The notes: generated by a model from the sequence alone, not told the origin. A DNA stretch of 64,000 bases from Allolobophora icterica (GCA_963556255.1 OY744607.1:53332170-53396169); one strand, 5' to 3'; counted from the stretch's first letter, positions 1 to 11,160 are shown. Numbers and translations are program-made.

Positions 1-541
1 ACTATTAGCTAATCTACATGTAATGTAAACTGATAGGTGTGGGAGAAGTTACTAAATAGAAGCACCATATAAATTACTGAAATAATCCAATCTGGCATAA
101 ACTATTCTGCTTTATGGTGTGTTTATTTACTATTTATTGGTTTGTTTACTTACTTATTTTTTAATGGTTTATTTGGTGAATTGTTTGTTTGTTTTATTGT
201 TTATTTATTTGTTTATATATTTACGCCTATTTAATTATTCAATTATTTATTAATTTGCTTATTCGTTCATTTATTTTTATTTCTACTTATTTATCTGTTT
301 ATTTGGATATTTTATTTATTTGTTTGTATATTTATTTATTTGTTTAATTGTTTATTTGTATATTTATTTTTGTATTTATTTTTTAAATTTTTTTATGTAT
401 TTGTTGATTTTTTGTTGCTTATTTGTTTGTGTCTCGTTAATGTATTTATTATTTATCTGTTTGTCTATTTACGGCACTTATAACGCGCGTAAGGGCCGTA
501 GCTTTTTGTCTGAGGGGCTGAGATGTTCTGATGCCTTCCAG
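1..541. other. AT-rich low-complexity intron sequence before the nuclear receptor exon
   Basis: From about 115 to 475 the sequence is a degenerate TTTATTTGTTTA-type run with no convincing exon. The last 60 bases become GC-rich and end in a pyrimidine tract and CAG just before the exon at 542. I read it as the intron upstream of that exon. The open frame over the T-rich run is a product of composition. Confidence 0.6.
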
Positions 542-802
542 ACTTTACGAGCCTCAGCCCCGTCGACCAGAGGACCCTGATCGCTGGGGGTCAGTCGGAG
601 AGTCGGATCCTTGTCGCTGCCCTACACTGGTATGATGCGTCCGAACGCAGGTTCCGGAACTTCCTGTCCTGGAGGGAGGACTGTCCTCAGAGACCGGATT
701 CCTTCAAGGTGAAGTTGAGGGACTTCGCCGATAGGATCACGAAACTCCATCTGGATCCCATCGAGGCGGCACTTCTGAACGCCGTCGGAGTCTTCTCGAC
801 TG
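542..802 (+). CDS. Nuclear receptor ligand-binding domain, exon A (internal exon)
   Basis: This 261-bp exon is preceded by CTTCCAG and followed by the donor G|GTTAGT, ending in phase 1. Its translation begins with the nuclear receptor signature of helices 3-5, FTSLSPVDQRTLI, followed by a hydrophobic helix and later the stretch KLHLDPIEAALLNAVGVFST, which matches helices 7-8 of ligand-binding domains (LxLDPxExALLxAVxxFS). Nuclear receptors are ligand-regulated transcription factors, and this part forms the ligand pocket and coactivator groove. The Trp after the helix 5 region (AALHWYD) is like NR2-class receptors (tailless/PNR/COUP). The usual Trp-Ser-Glu-Leu of that group is not kept, so the receptor is divergent. 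The 5' exons with the zinc-finger DNA-binding domain lie outside the window. Family membership is fairly sure; the subfamily is inference. Confidence 0.75.
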
Positions 803-1693
803 GTTAGTGGGTCGGTGGGTGGGTGGGTGAATACAGTTGGGACTTAGGGGAGGGGGTTGATTGTTGGTGGACAAGTACGGGTGGGGATAACTGTGATGGT
901 GGATTGGTGGGTGGATGATTACGGGTTGGACTATGGGGATGGGTGGATTGGTTGAGGGTCCATACAGGTAGCGTATCGTATCGTAGCTAGGAATTTATAA
1001 GGCGCCTCTCGCAGTATAGACTTTTCAGATGTGCCAGCAGTGTAGGAGCACCGTGGAAACAGGAACGTCTTGAGCAAGCGAGAAGAAGGTGGGACTATGG
1101 GATGGGTGTATTGGTGGATAGATAGATAACTGGAGAAAGATGAGTGGGGTGGATCAGTATAAGTGGAAATCATGGTGAAATGGTGGGTGGATCAGTACAA
1201 GTGGATATGACGGTGGAACGGTGGATCGGTGGATTGATTAGTATTACGATCTTGTAATCATCTTACAACTCGTGTAGTATTGGGTTACAGTGTATTACGA
1301 TCTTGTAATCATCTTACAACTCGTGTAGCATTGGGTTACAGTGTATTACGAGCTTGTAATCATCTTACAAATTGTGTAGCATTGGGTTACAGTACATTAC
1401 GATCTTGTAATCATCTTACAACTCGTGTAGTATTGGGTTACAGTGTATTACGATCTTGTATACATCTTACAACTCGTGTAGTATTGGGTTACAGTGTATT
1501 ACGGTCTTGTAATCATCTTACAACACGTGTAGCATTGGGTTACAGTACATTACGATCTTGCAATCATCTTACAACTCGTGTAGTATTAAGTTACAGTGGA
1601 TTACGATCTTGTAATCATCTTACAACTCGTGAAGTATTAGGTTACAGTGTATTACGATGTTTTAATTATTCGTATTTCTCGCTTTTTCTGCAG
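803..1693 (+). other. Nuclear receptor intron between exons A and B
   Basis: The intron starts GTTAGT and ends TTTTTCTGCAG. It holds a GGGTGGGT-rich low-complexity stretch (805-960), a short copy of a dispersed repeat containing AATTTATAAGGCGCCTCTC (about 990-1010), and the 51-bp minisatellite described separately. Confidence 0.6.
1240..1665. repeat. 51-bp minisatellite, about 8 copies
   Basis: About 8.3 copies of a 51-bp unit beginning GGGTTACAGTGTATTACGAT, with point changes but almost no length changes. Because 51 is a multiple of three and the unit lacks a stop in one frame, it makes a 142-codon open frame with a 17-residue repeat. It lies in the nuclear receptor intron, so I do not call it a gene. 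Confidence 0.85.
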
Positions 1694-1774
1694 ATTATCC
1701 GAACCTGAAAGACAGTCGAGCGATCGGAGGAAGTCGATCGAAGATCCTGACGACAATGAAATCTTACATTGCAT
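1694..1774 (+). CDS. Nuclear receptor ligand-binding domain, exon B
   Basis: This 81-bp exon follows CTTTTTCTGCAG and ends at T|GTAGGG. Its first two bases complete an Asp codon with the last base of exon A, giving DYPNLKDSRAI. That matches the helix 8-9 loop of nuclear receptors (DxxxLxDxxxI), followed by a helix ending MKSYIA, the place where NR2/HNF4/RXR proteins have a similar helix 9. The donor is only moderately good (GTAGGG), but the phase fits exon C exactly. Seen directly: frame, borders and motif. Inferred: the splicing. Confidence 0.65.
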
Positions 1775-2067
1775 GTAGGGAACATACCTGAATATATTTA
1801 CACCATCTAATCTAATCTAACCTGATCTAATCTAATCTCCTCCCCTATGTATTATTCACTGTTTAGTGTAATCTAATGTTATTTTGTATTGTATCTCCTC
1901 TAATACATATTAAACACAGCCTCATCTAATCTTATCGTTAATCTGATTTGATCTAACCTTATCTAATCTAATCCAATCCTACATCCTCTCCTGTATATTA
2001 AACGTAATGTAATCTATACTTTAGATTATCTTTATTTTATCTTATCACCGTGCTGTTCTGGTTCTAG
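1775..2067 (+). other. Intron between nuclear receptor exons B and C, with a TAATC-type repeat
   Basis: About 200 bp of a degenerate (TCTAA)n pentamer run (1800-1990) lies between the two exons. It ends with a pyrimidine-rich stretch and TTCTAG before exon C. Confidence 0.6.
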
Positions 2068-2636
2068 CGAACAACAGCGCCCCTGGCGAGCGTCTTGAGA
2101 CTCTCTTCCGGGTACTGAGAGAGGCCCAGTCGCTTGGGGCGGAACACGTCGCCCTCACCAACACCCGGACCCTGGGACTACCATCGACCGACGATAGCAT
2201 GGACAAAATCAGCCTTGAGTCCCCTCCTGGACACTCCATGGGCACCACTGGTCAGTCTGGTCAAGCAGTGACCAGCGGTCAGTCCAGCACTGGTGAGTTG
2301 ATAACTGGTCAGGCTGCAAGTGGTGTGTCTGATAGCAGTCAGTTCACCAGTGGTCAGTCTACCACTGGTCAATCGACGGTTACCGGCTCTTCGACAACGA
2401 ATCATTCAGTTCTCACTGGTCAATCACTGACCGCTGGTGAGTCATTGACCACTGGACTTGCTTCAAATGGCAAGCCTCTGGACGGACAGTCACCAAGCGC
2501 CGCAGCAAAGTCGCCGAGCGATGAGCCAACCGACATGCCAGTGAAGAAACTACGCCGTGAAGACTCGCCACACGGAGAAGTGCCAGCTGACAGCTTGCCA
2601 GTAGAGATCTTGCCAAGCAAGTCGTCTCCAGCCTGA
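2068..2636 (+). CDS. Nuclear receptor terminal exon: helix 10 region plus Ser/Thr/Gly/Gln-rich tail
   Basis: The exon begins after GGTTCTAG in the phase left by exon B and runs open to TGA at 2634-2636. The first part, GERLETLFRVLREAQSLGAEH, occupies the position of helices 10-11 (RFxxLLxxLxxLRxxGxxxxEH in NR2 proteins). After about 50 residues the protein turns into a tail rich in TGQS and SGQS repeats, then a short charged stretch (KKLRRED) and a Ser/Pro-rich end. I see no helix 12/AF-2 motif (hydrophobic-hydrophobic-x-E-hydrophobic-hydrophobic) at the usual place. The domain may be truncated or AF-2 may have been lost, which would suggest a receptor without classic coactivator switching. 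A poly(A) signal follows at 2703. A shorter open frame starting at the ATG at 2199 lies inside this exon and is not a separate gene. Confidence 0.65.
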
Positions 2637-2702
2637 CCATGCTCACCAGGTGGCGTTCAGGCAACCTATCTACTCGCTAGGGGCGACTCTGTTCCGCATC
2701 GA

Positions 2703-2708
2703 AATAAA
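2703..2708 (+). promoter_or_regulatory. AATAAA poly(A) signal of the nuclear receptor gene
   Basis: AATAAA lies 67 bp after the stop codon of the terminal exon, at a normal distance for an animal 3' end. Confidence 0.5.
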
Positions 2709-5096
2709 CTCGGCGAGCGTCTTACTAAAAATTAACGGATTTTAAACTCGTTTCTGGGTTTTAACCGGATTCAGGATGGAGTTATGTGGTCCTATTGGTA
2801 AAGACGGATGCCTCTGTCTCTCTGTGCTTCTTGGATTCGAAACCTGGTTAGAAATTTGTGGCGTTTTCGGTGGGTAAATAGACGTAATTGAAAAAACCGT
2901 GTGCAAAAACAAGATGGCCGACGTCTTGATCGTGACTTGTTCGTGTAAATGTAGTTGGGCATCTGGTTTTATAATCTCGTTAGACTTGACGCGGTAGCTG
3001 GGGCTGGAGCCCCCGTTTTCTCAGGGGTTTCGTGAGTGTTACTCAGAGTTGTTTGTGTTGGGTGCCGTCCGGGTGGGGTTTGTTGTTGGGGAATGACCCA
3101 GGGGTAGGGGTTGGATTACTCATTTTGGGGTTTTCTATTCAGTCCTGTTAGCCCCAGTTTCATACAAGGATTCGTCAATCTTCGTATCTGTGGGGAAATG
3201 TATCGTCAATTAAAGACAGTTTTTGGTTGTATACGACTTCCCATCCACCTACCGCCTTTGCTTCGGTTAAAAAGCGCCAACGTATTGGAGATACCGACAT
3301 GGATGTCGTCTGAACCAGTCCAGAAATCGGTACATAGAGCTGGACACATCAGACAATTCTTACGGAACACTGTCCGAAACGGTTGTATGGGAGTTATTTA
3401 CTCCCTAACTATCGCATCGTTTTGCCAACGCGAGTGGTCTGTGGAGGTAGCGCGATATTGAACAATTACTGTATGTCGGATAGCTTATGTTACCGCGTTG
3501 CAAGGCGACTTTGTTATGGCGCGGCATTGGATTTGGTTTACCTACTGTTGACCTCTTTTCCTTGTTTGTGAACTCCTAAGGCTCAGATTAGGCTACATGT
3601 TGATCTTTGAGGGCTAACTATGACGCGGTGGGGGTAATTTGATGTTGCCGCGTCTTGCCAAGGGATTCTAGCTAGCTCCAACGCTGTCTGCCCAACAACT
3701 TACGCTGATGTTTAAGGAAATAACTATATACCAGCTTCAGATGCGGACGTCCGGATTGGACACATAACCCCTCCCACTGTCCTCGTCTGGGTGACCCATC
3801 CCTTCCTCCTTGTTGCGGACGTCCTTACGGATGACCCCAACAGGCGGTGTTTTAAGGAGTGTATTTGAATGCATGTTTTAACACGGCCTATCCTGTACCA
3901 CCCGAATAGCGCTTAGCGCCTGCAATTAGTAAGATTGTCTCGGGTGCTGCAGGTCAGAGCTTACACCCGCACTGCGTAGGCCTATGGCAGTTGAAAACAG
4001 TAACGTTAAGAGATGCGGTTTCAGATGGGGTCTTATGAATGTACACCTTCAGAACGTTTGTGTATATGTATATGGATTATTGTTTAATTTTATGGTCTCC
4101 CTCCAACCATCCGAGTTGAGGAAGTCCTGTTATAAAATTAGGACAAGTGTGCAACGGTGATTCATTAAGAGAGGACTGCTCCGGCCGTGCTCCTAAACTC
4201 GGATAGGAAGAACGATGACAGAGGAGAAGCCACTCCTGGAGCCATCAGTGGATTCACCTCTGCCTTCGACGCCCCTAAAAGAAGCCAGAGTATGGTTTCC
4301 ATTGGCTACTTTTGCTAAGATAGTTGCTGTGTTTGAATAGAAAACGTTTCTAACCCAGGGATAGTTTTCGAAGGAAATCCGGTGTCAAAACAGACAACAG
4401 GGGCCTAGTTTCAACTGATTTTTGAGAAAACGGACCCAGGGAGAAACGACAGGAGAATTTGATTGATTTGTTAACCTATAGCTACAAGATTAACCACTTG
4501 AATTTGTTAATTGGGTGATTTTTCAGATCATTTTCGAACCAGTGAATTTGAAATCAGGTGATGCTCAGTTCAATGTCATCTGTTAGTAAACAAGCGAATT
4601 GTAAACCAAACGATAATTTTCTACTCGGTGATAATTTGTAACTTGTGATTTGTAAACCAAAACGATGACTGTCAGTTCAGTGATAGTTTCTACCAAGTGA
4701 ATTTTGCCCAAATCATAATTTTCAGTTCAATGGTAATTTGAACCCGGTGCTACTTTTGAGCGAAACAGATTTTCAGCTCAGTTTAGTTCTGATTTTCTAA
4801 CCCAGTGAATCTTCGCGGAAAACTTTCTCCAGTGTTTCTTAAAAAAATCCCCGTGATGATTTTGGCAATTCCTGTGATAACTGGATAGCTGTGGTCGTTT
4901 TTGTGGAACAGTCTCGTTGTTGCGTTATCGTCTGGTGTTAGTTTAATGTTGAAGTTAAAAATTGAAAAACTGTTTTAATAAAAAAATAACCTTAGATTTT
5001 TGGTCTGTTTGCTTATTGCTTGCATTGGTTATCGTGGTTGTAATCAGAAGTTTAAATAGCGCATCTTCAATAGGCGCTTTAATTGTAATTGTAATT
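2709..5096. other. Intergenic stretch without a supported gene
   Basis: No exon with family support was seen. The open frame at 3111-3461 has no recognisable domain and no splice context. Between about 4500 and 4810 there are degenerate repeats of CAGTTCAGTGATAATTTGTAA-like phrases. Confidence 0.5.
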
Positions 5097-5195
5097 AGTA
5101 ACTTCTATAGCGCCAGTGTCTGATGCGCAAGACATCAAGCGAAGGTGCACCAAAACAAAGTCGTAATCAGGTCAATATCCAGAAGATCAGTTCGT
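5097..5195 (+). repeat. Dispersed repeat with core TAGCGCCAGTGTCTGATG, copy 1
   Basis: The stretch contains AGCGCCAGTGTCTGATGCGC, then CACCAAAACAAAGTCGTAATCAGG and AGAAGATCAGTTCGT. Near-identical phrases recur at 52451-52549 (opposite strand) and 54228-54335, and shorter pieces occur near 45235-45275 and 46652-46694. It is an old interspersed family, possibly a SINE or MITE tail; no coding. Confidence 0.7.
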
Positions 5196-5901
5196 AAGAC
5201 AGAGAGGCAACATATATGGTGGATAAGCAATTTGGAAAAGGTAAGTTTTAAGTTGGGAATAAATCGACACAAACGACTGAGCAGAATGAACAGAACTAGG
5301 CTATATGGGGAGAGAGTTCGAAAATCTAGGTCCAGCAACCGAAAAAGCTCGTTCGACAAGAACAGTTTTAGTTTTAGGTATGACCTGAGAAAGACAATCA
5401 GATGACCTGGTCACCTGTAGAATAATGAAAGTCTGGCCAATGAGGATTGATTTTAAGTAGTGTGGTTGGTCAGGGTTCAACCTTTATAAACCACGAATAT
5501 GTAGGTCTATGTAGGCCTACTTCTGCGCATGTCACCGTTGCTCGACTTCCGTGTCCTTTCGCTGGATTTTTTTGGTTTAAGTTGAGAATCTGCTCAAGAA
5601 TTTATCAAGACGTTGGAGTTCATTGGTTCACGTGCTTCTGATGCGGATTTCGTAGGTAGGCCTATAGAAGGATTTTGTTAGCAAGTCGTATTGGAATATA
5701 GGGAACTGCTTTAGGTCAGCCAATCATTCCTGATGTGCGATGGAGTCCTGGGTATACGGACCGTGCTTTCGTCTCGGCGGATAAGCAGCGGGTGTGTGTG
5801 TGTGTGTGTGTGTCAGCCCGACACTGGTCACTTCTAATTTTCTGTCCATTGTTTTGTTTCTTCATAGAAGTCCAAACTTTACTCCCAATTAACATCTATA
5901 G
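5196..5901. other. No gene seen; short (GT)n run
   Basis: The region holds short frames without support and a (TG)n run near 5790-5812. The phrase GTAGGCCTAC, frequent across this genome segment, occurs around 5505-5520. Confidence 0.4.
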
Positions 5902-5909
5902 GCTAGCGC

Positions 5910-6265
5910 CATAGGCGCAGACTTTTGCTTTTGTCTCTGGGTGCCAGTCAGGGGCGGATCCAGAAGGTTTATCAAAGTTTTAAAGGACCAACGGAACTTT
6001 TTTAGGAAATCATCTCCGAAAAAAACTGATGACCTTTTTTAAATGGGGGCCATGGCCGGAATCACCATATTTTAAGACAATTCTCTCCTCAAATTAAATT
6101 TGACGACTTTTTTCGGAATTCATCCCCCGAAAAATTTGACGACCTTTTTTAGGAATACCCCAAAAAATTGAATTTAAGGTCCGAATTCTTCTGGGTACCA
6201 GGCCCCCACTGAACTTTTTCTCTGGGTGAATTGGGACCCAAGGCCCCCAGATGTCGGCGCCTATG
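5910..6265. mobile_element. hAT-like MITE, 356 bp, with perfect 8-bp target duplication
   Basis: The ends are CATAGGCGCAGAC and the inverse GTCGGCGCCTATG, with one mismatch in 13. The flanks carry a perfect 8-bp direct repeat GCTAGCGC (5902-5909 and 6266-6273). An 8-bp duplication is the hallmark of hAT elements. The inside has no transposase frame and is rich in short inverted phrases, so it is non-autonomous. Confidence 0.85.
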
Positions 6266-6576
6266 GCTAGCGCAGAATGCCTATGGTTAGTTTGCTCTTG
6301 ATGTGTGGCCACATTTAATTTCCAACAGTTACAGTTACATATGTGGTGTGAGATACGCTGTAGTTTTATCTATATTATAATGTAACCAGTGATATTTTAC
6401 TTCTGAAAATAATTCTTAATTCAGTTTTAATTCAGTTCTGAGCTCTTGAATTTTACTTCTAATTCTAATTTTACTTCACAAATAATTTTACTTCTCATTC
6501 CTATTTTAGTTCTCAAATAATTTTACTTCTTATTTTAGTTTTCCAAATAATTATTAATTTCCGTGCTGTAAGAGTA

Positions 6577-7283
6577 TGCAACGCTTGCAGGGAGAAGCAC
6601 ACCAAACTTGTCTCGAGAAAGAAAAAACTGTTTGAAGTAATTAAAGGGGTGAAACGTTAGGCTAACAATGCTGCATTATAGGCTATTATTATAGGCTATC
6701 GCAGAGAGCTGCTTCTTAGTAGGCAATCTTGAAGAGGCGCTATATAAATTAGCAGTATAAAATAAATAAATAAACACAAACTACCTGGTAATTTAAAGTT
6801 TGAGTCAAGTGTGGTTATCATTTTACAAAACGAAGGATCATCTAGTATCAGCGTAACCGGGTATAGGCCCTACTGTGTGAACAACCATATCCAAAACGCT
6901 GTGCAGTCGCTGATGGAATTCATTCGAGTCGGTCGGCCATGCGACGAATCGATATTGAAAACAATTCCCTATTTTCTGGATCTTCAGCGACCCTGGCATA
7001 TCTGCCAGTGTTTAATCTAGTCCCCCTCTTCTGAGGGGGGAAAATAGGTTTGTCGGGGACCAACAAAGGCGACCTTTTGGAAAATTTCATCCCTGTTTCA
7101 GCGTCCAAACTAATATTGCTGGCCTCTGGAGGGAAACATAAATCCAAAAGGTGTCTAGATTAAACACTGCATATCTGCATCGATAGACTTACATTTCACC
7201 GTGGTGCCTCGTTTTACTTCAAATAGTTTTTTCTTTCTCGACTCTCTCGAGATAAGTCTGGTGTGCTCTATGCAAGCGTTGCA
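6577..7283. mobile_element. Element with about 65-bp inverted ends (707 bp), probable MITE
   Basis: The left arm (6577-6640) and right arm (7214-7283) are inverted copies of each other: GCAACGCTTGCA, then a CTCGAGA stretch, then GAAAGAAAAAACT and TTTGAAGTAA. A second inverted pair, CAGTGTTTAATCTAG at about 7006-7020 and its complement near 7155-7170, lies inside, so the element is a nested foldback. It encodes nothing that can be supported. Confidence 0.6.
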
Positions 7284-7451
7284 TGTGAGCTACATGTACC
7301 ATATTTTTATTCGTGTTTACTGACACTGACAAACCGCAGTAATTTACATTGAAACATGACAGTACAATTATCAAGATCATTAACGCATGTTTTGGCAGCC
7401 TGTCAGGCAACCGCTCATTTTACTGCTGCCCCCTAGGGAGTGGAATGCTGA

Positions 7452-7517
7452 GTCCACCTACGGGCATCGAACCGCGACTTTTCAAGATCTAATGCTCTTA
7501 GGCTAGGCCAGCGACGC
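7452..7517 (-). repeat. tRNA-like segment, probably tRNA-derived SINE remnant
   Basis: On the minus strand a B-box-like GGTTCGATGCC follows an A-box-like TGGCCTAGCCTAAGAGCAT at tRNA spacing. The arms do not pair well enough for a working tRNA gene. Confidence 0.4.
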
Positions 7518-7635
7518 CCAGCGTGTTACCATTCATCTATCCCCTCCCAAGACTATATTGCTTGTATTTCTCCAGCAAGTGCTGTTCCACAAATTCCATA
7601 ATTTTCCCCTTTTAGTACTTGGCATGTAGGTCAAA

Positions 7636-7839
7636 ATGAAAAACCCAAACCGGGCTATCTCGCTTCCTTCCGGCCAAATTCTCGATAAACTCACAGTTTT
7701 ACAATTCAACGATCAAACTCGAAATAAAATTGCGTATGAAATTGACGTCGTTAGTACCGGCACCATCAACGTATATTATGCTGTGTCCACTCAATATACG
7801 TCTGTGGTTGGTACGCAATTAAGTGGGGACAATTATTAG
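7636..7839 (+). CDS. Small hypothetical ORF, 67 aa
   Basis: An ATG-started frame of 67 codons with balanced composition and beta-strand-like alternation (TINVYYAVSTQYTSVV). No family was recognised and no splice sites clearly frame it. It is flanked by repeats, so it could be a transposon remnant. Kept only because the composition is not simple-sequence. Confidence 0.2.
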   Translation: MKNPNRAISLPSGQILDKLTVLQFNDQTRNKIAYEIDVVSTGTINVYYAVSTQYTSVVGTQLSGDNY

Positions 7840-8261
7840 AGAACGAAGACCAAAGATTAGGGCCTACACCGAAAATGGTATGCACAGCGTCTTCATCTCA
7901 ACCGAAGTTTTCCAATGGATTGTGTTTGGATCGCGTGCAATTTTACTCGCCTTCATCTCAACTTAAGCGCCACAAGAAGTAAAATGATTTTAGTTCTGAA
8001 AATAATGCATAATTTCGTTCATAATTTTAGTTCGGCAAATAATTCCTAATTCAATTCCTAATTTCGTTTTGGCTGCTGAAATAATTCCTATTTTTACTTC
8101 TAGTTTTCGTTAACGAACTCATTTATTTTTAGGCCTACTTCTAATTTTAGTTTTCGTTAACGAAAATATCACTGAATGTAACGTAAAGAATGCTTTTGAG
8201 AAATTTCTACAGGTTGTAACAAGTCTTCCTTTGCCGCTATTCTTTCATCGTCGTAATCGTA

Positions 8262-8440
8262 AACTCCAAATTCATAAAGCGCTACTCTAAAATTAAGCGC
8301 AGGGCACCAGCTTATTCACTAGCGCTGCGTCGTATCAGAGGGGTTGTCCAGAGAGATTTGTTGTCACGTCAAGAGCGCCCGCCTCTGGCGAGGCCATCTT
8401 GGAAAAGGTGCTATATAAATCTTTCATTACAATTACATGT
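8262..8440 (+). repeat. Dispersed repeat with GAGCGCAGGGC/CAGCTTATTCAC phrases
   Basis: The phrase GCGCAGGGCACCAGCTTATT followed by CACTAGCGCTG recurs at about 47655-47690 (GCGCAGGGCTCTAGCTTATT) and inverted near 42240-42280. The copy ends with GGTGCTATATAAAT, the same type of 3' end seen in several repeats in this window. Confidence 0.6.
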
Positions 8441-8819
8441 AAAGATCATCTAACAGGAACCTTAAATTTTGGGATTGTCGCATCTTTATTTAAAACAATT
8501 TCTACAGCACTAGTAGTCAAAGCAGGTTTAACTCTATCAACAGCGACATCGCACATGATCGAATGAATGATCGAATGAATGATCGAACTGATCTGATGAT
8601 TGAACGACTGATTAACAGAATGATCGATAGTGATCAGTGATTCGATCATGCAGCAAGATCAAGTTTGTTCAAAACTAACAACTGTCTGTTTCAATCGTTC
8701 AAATGTCTGTCTGTCTGTCTGTCTGCCTATCTGAACAAGTCTAAGTCTAGAGTCATGCGTTCATACGTGATATATTGTGTGTGTGTGCGTGCGAATAAGA
8801 GTGCTTTCTTTATATTATG

Positions 8820-9219
8820 GTTCTTTCAACCCACCGCACTGCTCACTACACTGACCACCACAGTGACCGCCACAATGATCGAAAACTTACGACAACATTA
8901 ACCACCACAGACTACTGACCATTAACAACACTGACCGTAATTACACTAACCACCGCATTGACCACCACGAGATCACCACACTGCAAACGCACCGCATTAA
9001 CCACCGATGACCATCAACAACAACGAACTCGATATACTGACCATTATACTGACCACCGCAGTGACCCAGCCCAATCTGACCACAACTGGCCACCTGACCG
9101 TCTACCACACTGAACACCACACTGACCCACCCCCACCTATACCACCGCACTGACCAACAATGACTATTCACAACACTGACCACTACTGTGACCAACTCTG
9201 CACTGACCTCCCCGGACAA
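8820..9219. repeat. Degenerate ACTGACCACCA repeat
   Basis: Irregular copies of an 11-13 bp phrase (ACTGACCACCAC and variants) lead into the regular 24-bp array that follows. It looks like the older, decayed edge of that array. Confidence 0.7.
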
Positions 9220-10329
9220 CCCGACTGTCCACCACACTGACCACCCGACTGTCCACCACACTGACCACCCGACTGTCCACCACACTGACCACCAGACTGT
9301 CCACCACACTGACCACCAGACTGACCATCACACTGACCACCCGACTGTCCACCACACTGACCACCAGACTATCCACCACACTGACCACCAGACTGTCCAC
9401 CACATGACCACCCGACTGTCCACCACACTGACCACCAGACTGTCCACCACATGACCACCCGACTGTCCACCACACTGACCACCAGACTGCCCACCACATG
9501 ACCACCCGACTGTCCACCACACTGACCACCCGACTGTCCACCACACTGACCACCCGACTGTCAACCACACTCACCACCCGACTGTCCACCACACTGACCA
9601 CCCGACTGACCATCACACTGACCACCAGACTGTCCACCACACTGACCACCCGACTGTCCACCACACTGACCACCAGATTGTCCACCACACTGACCACCAG
9701 ACTGTCCACCACACTGACCACCCGACTGTCCACCACACTGACCACCCGACTGTCCACCACACTGACCACCCGACTGTCCACCACACTGACCACCGACTGT
9801 CCACCACACTGACCACCCGACTGTCCACCACACTGACCACCCGACTGTCCACCACACTGACCACCAGACTGTCCACCACACTGACCACCAGACTGTCCAC
9901 CACACTGACCACCAGACTGACCATCACACTGACCACCAGACTGTCCACCACACTGACCACCAGACTGTCCACCACACTGACCACCCGACTGTCCACCACA
10001 CTGACCACCCGACTGTCCACCACACTGACCACCCGACTGTCCACCACACTGACCACCGACTGTCCACCTCACTGACCACCCGACTGTCCACCACACTGAC
10101 CACCCGACTGTCCACCACACTGACCACCCGACTGTCCACCACACTGACCACCAGACTGTCCACCACACTGACCACCCGACTGACCATCACACTGACCACC
10201 AGACTGTCCACCACACTGACCACCAGACTGTCCACCAGATGACCACCCGACTGTCCACCACACTGACCACCAGACTGACCACCACACTGACCACCAGATT
10301 GTACACCACACTGACCACCAGACTGTCCA
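9220..10329. repeat. 24-bp minisatellite, about 46 copies, abutting the UNC93A-like stop codon
   Basis: The unit is GACCACCCGACTGTCCACCACACT with a common C/A variant (CCCGACT or CCAGACT). It begins immediately next to the TGA stop at 10330-10332 of the minus-strand UNC93A-like gene, so it would lie in that gene's 3' UTR. Long frames of WWTVGWSV or GGQSGGQC type on either strand are repeat artefacts. Confidence 0.9.
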
Positions 10330-10565
10330 TCACCGCGAGACAACAGTGGACTGGTCAGTGACGTTCTCGGGCTTCCGGATGTGATACTCGGCGACGACGT
10401 AGAAGACGACGGAGAGGACAAGGAGTGCCATGAGGGTGCACAGCTTGACATAGACGCACATGAACGCGCTGAAGAAGAACGCCAGGGATGCACCGAGACC
10501 CTGGAGCATTCGGAAGTTCTGGAAGGCAACGTCGTACTCGTTCGTACAGCTCAGGCTGACGAGAC
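10330..10565 (-). CDS. UNC93A: UNC93A-like membrane protein, exon 5 (terminal)
   Basis: Minus-strand exon from 10565 (after CTGTTAG) to TGA at 10332-10330. The split codon joins in phase 1 with exon 4. The translation contains AFQNFRMLQGLGASLAFFFS and CVYVKLCTLMALLVLSVVFY, the last two transmembrane segments of UNC93A proteins (AFANYRLWEALGF..CVHVKLYIL in vertebrates). The short C-terminal tail ends TVVSR and the stop codon falls at the edge of the 24-bp minisatellite. Vertebrate UNC93A has a longer tail, so the array may have created the present stop. Confidence 0.85.
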
Positions 10566-10650
10566 CTAACAGAAGATACAACGAACACATGCATACACAC
10601 ATACATAGGTACATCGAAACATACATACATAAATACATACATTACTACCA

Positions 10651-11157
10651 GTGGCGGCGATCTTGTCTGAGAGGTGGGGGGGGGGACAAAGTCGGCCACG
10701 GTCTGGTCGATGACCTTTTTTTAGGAGTTCGTGTCCCTCCCAAAAAATTTCTTCACTTTTTTAGGAATTCTTCTCCACAAAAACTTTATGACTTCTACGA
10801 ATTCATCTCTTTTTTAGTCATTTTTTACAACTCTTTTATCCGGTTCTCCCACCTATGATGTGCGATTACCTTTTTTAGGAATTCGTCGTCTAAAAATTTC
10901 TTCCATAACAAATCTACTTACTTATTTTTACGAATTTCTCTTGCTTTCTCTTAATTTTCGGGGGACACTTCTGCTCAAAAATAGACTTTTTACCTCATCT
11001 CGTCAAAAATGCAGTAAAACCCCTTACGCGCAATTTCATTTCTTCGCCTTTTTTCGTGTTTCTTCAAAATTCGGGGGGGGGGGACAAATGTATGGCGTGT
11101 CCCCCCACTCTTAAAGGTGGGGGACTTGTCCCCCTCGCCCCCTAGATCGTCGCCCAT
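10651..11157 (-). mobile_element. MITE family with GGCGGCGATC ends, copy 1
   Basis: The left end GTGGCGGCGATCTTGTCTGA and right end GATCGTCGCCCAT form inverted termini, followed inside by G-runs and GGGACAAAGTCGGCC or GGGACTTGTCCCCC. The element is the reverse complement of the one at 49780-50396 and related to one at 24771-25110. The interior has runs of the type TTTTTTAGGAATTC and no transposase. It lies in UNC93A intron 4. Confidence 0.75.
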
Positions 11158-11160
11158 GAT

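Noticed and set aside
1280..1708. 142-codon repeat protein GYSVLRSCNHLTTRVAL
   Set aside because: It is the 51-bp minisatellite in a receptor intron; the frame ends by overlapping exon B in another phase.
9164..10529. Open frames of up to 334 codons with WWTVGWSV, GGQSGGQC or VVSVVDSR repeats
   Set aside because: They are readings of the 24-bp minisatellite; every frame of both strands is open because the unit lacks stops and is a multiple of three.
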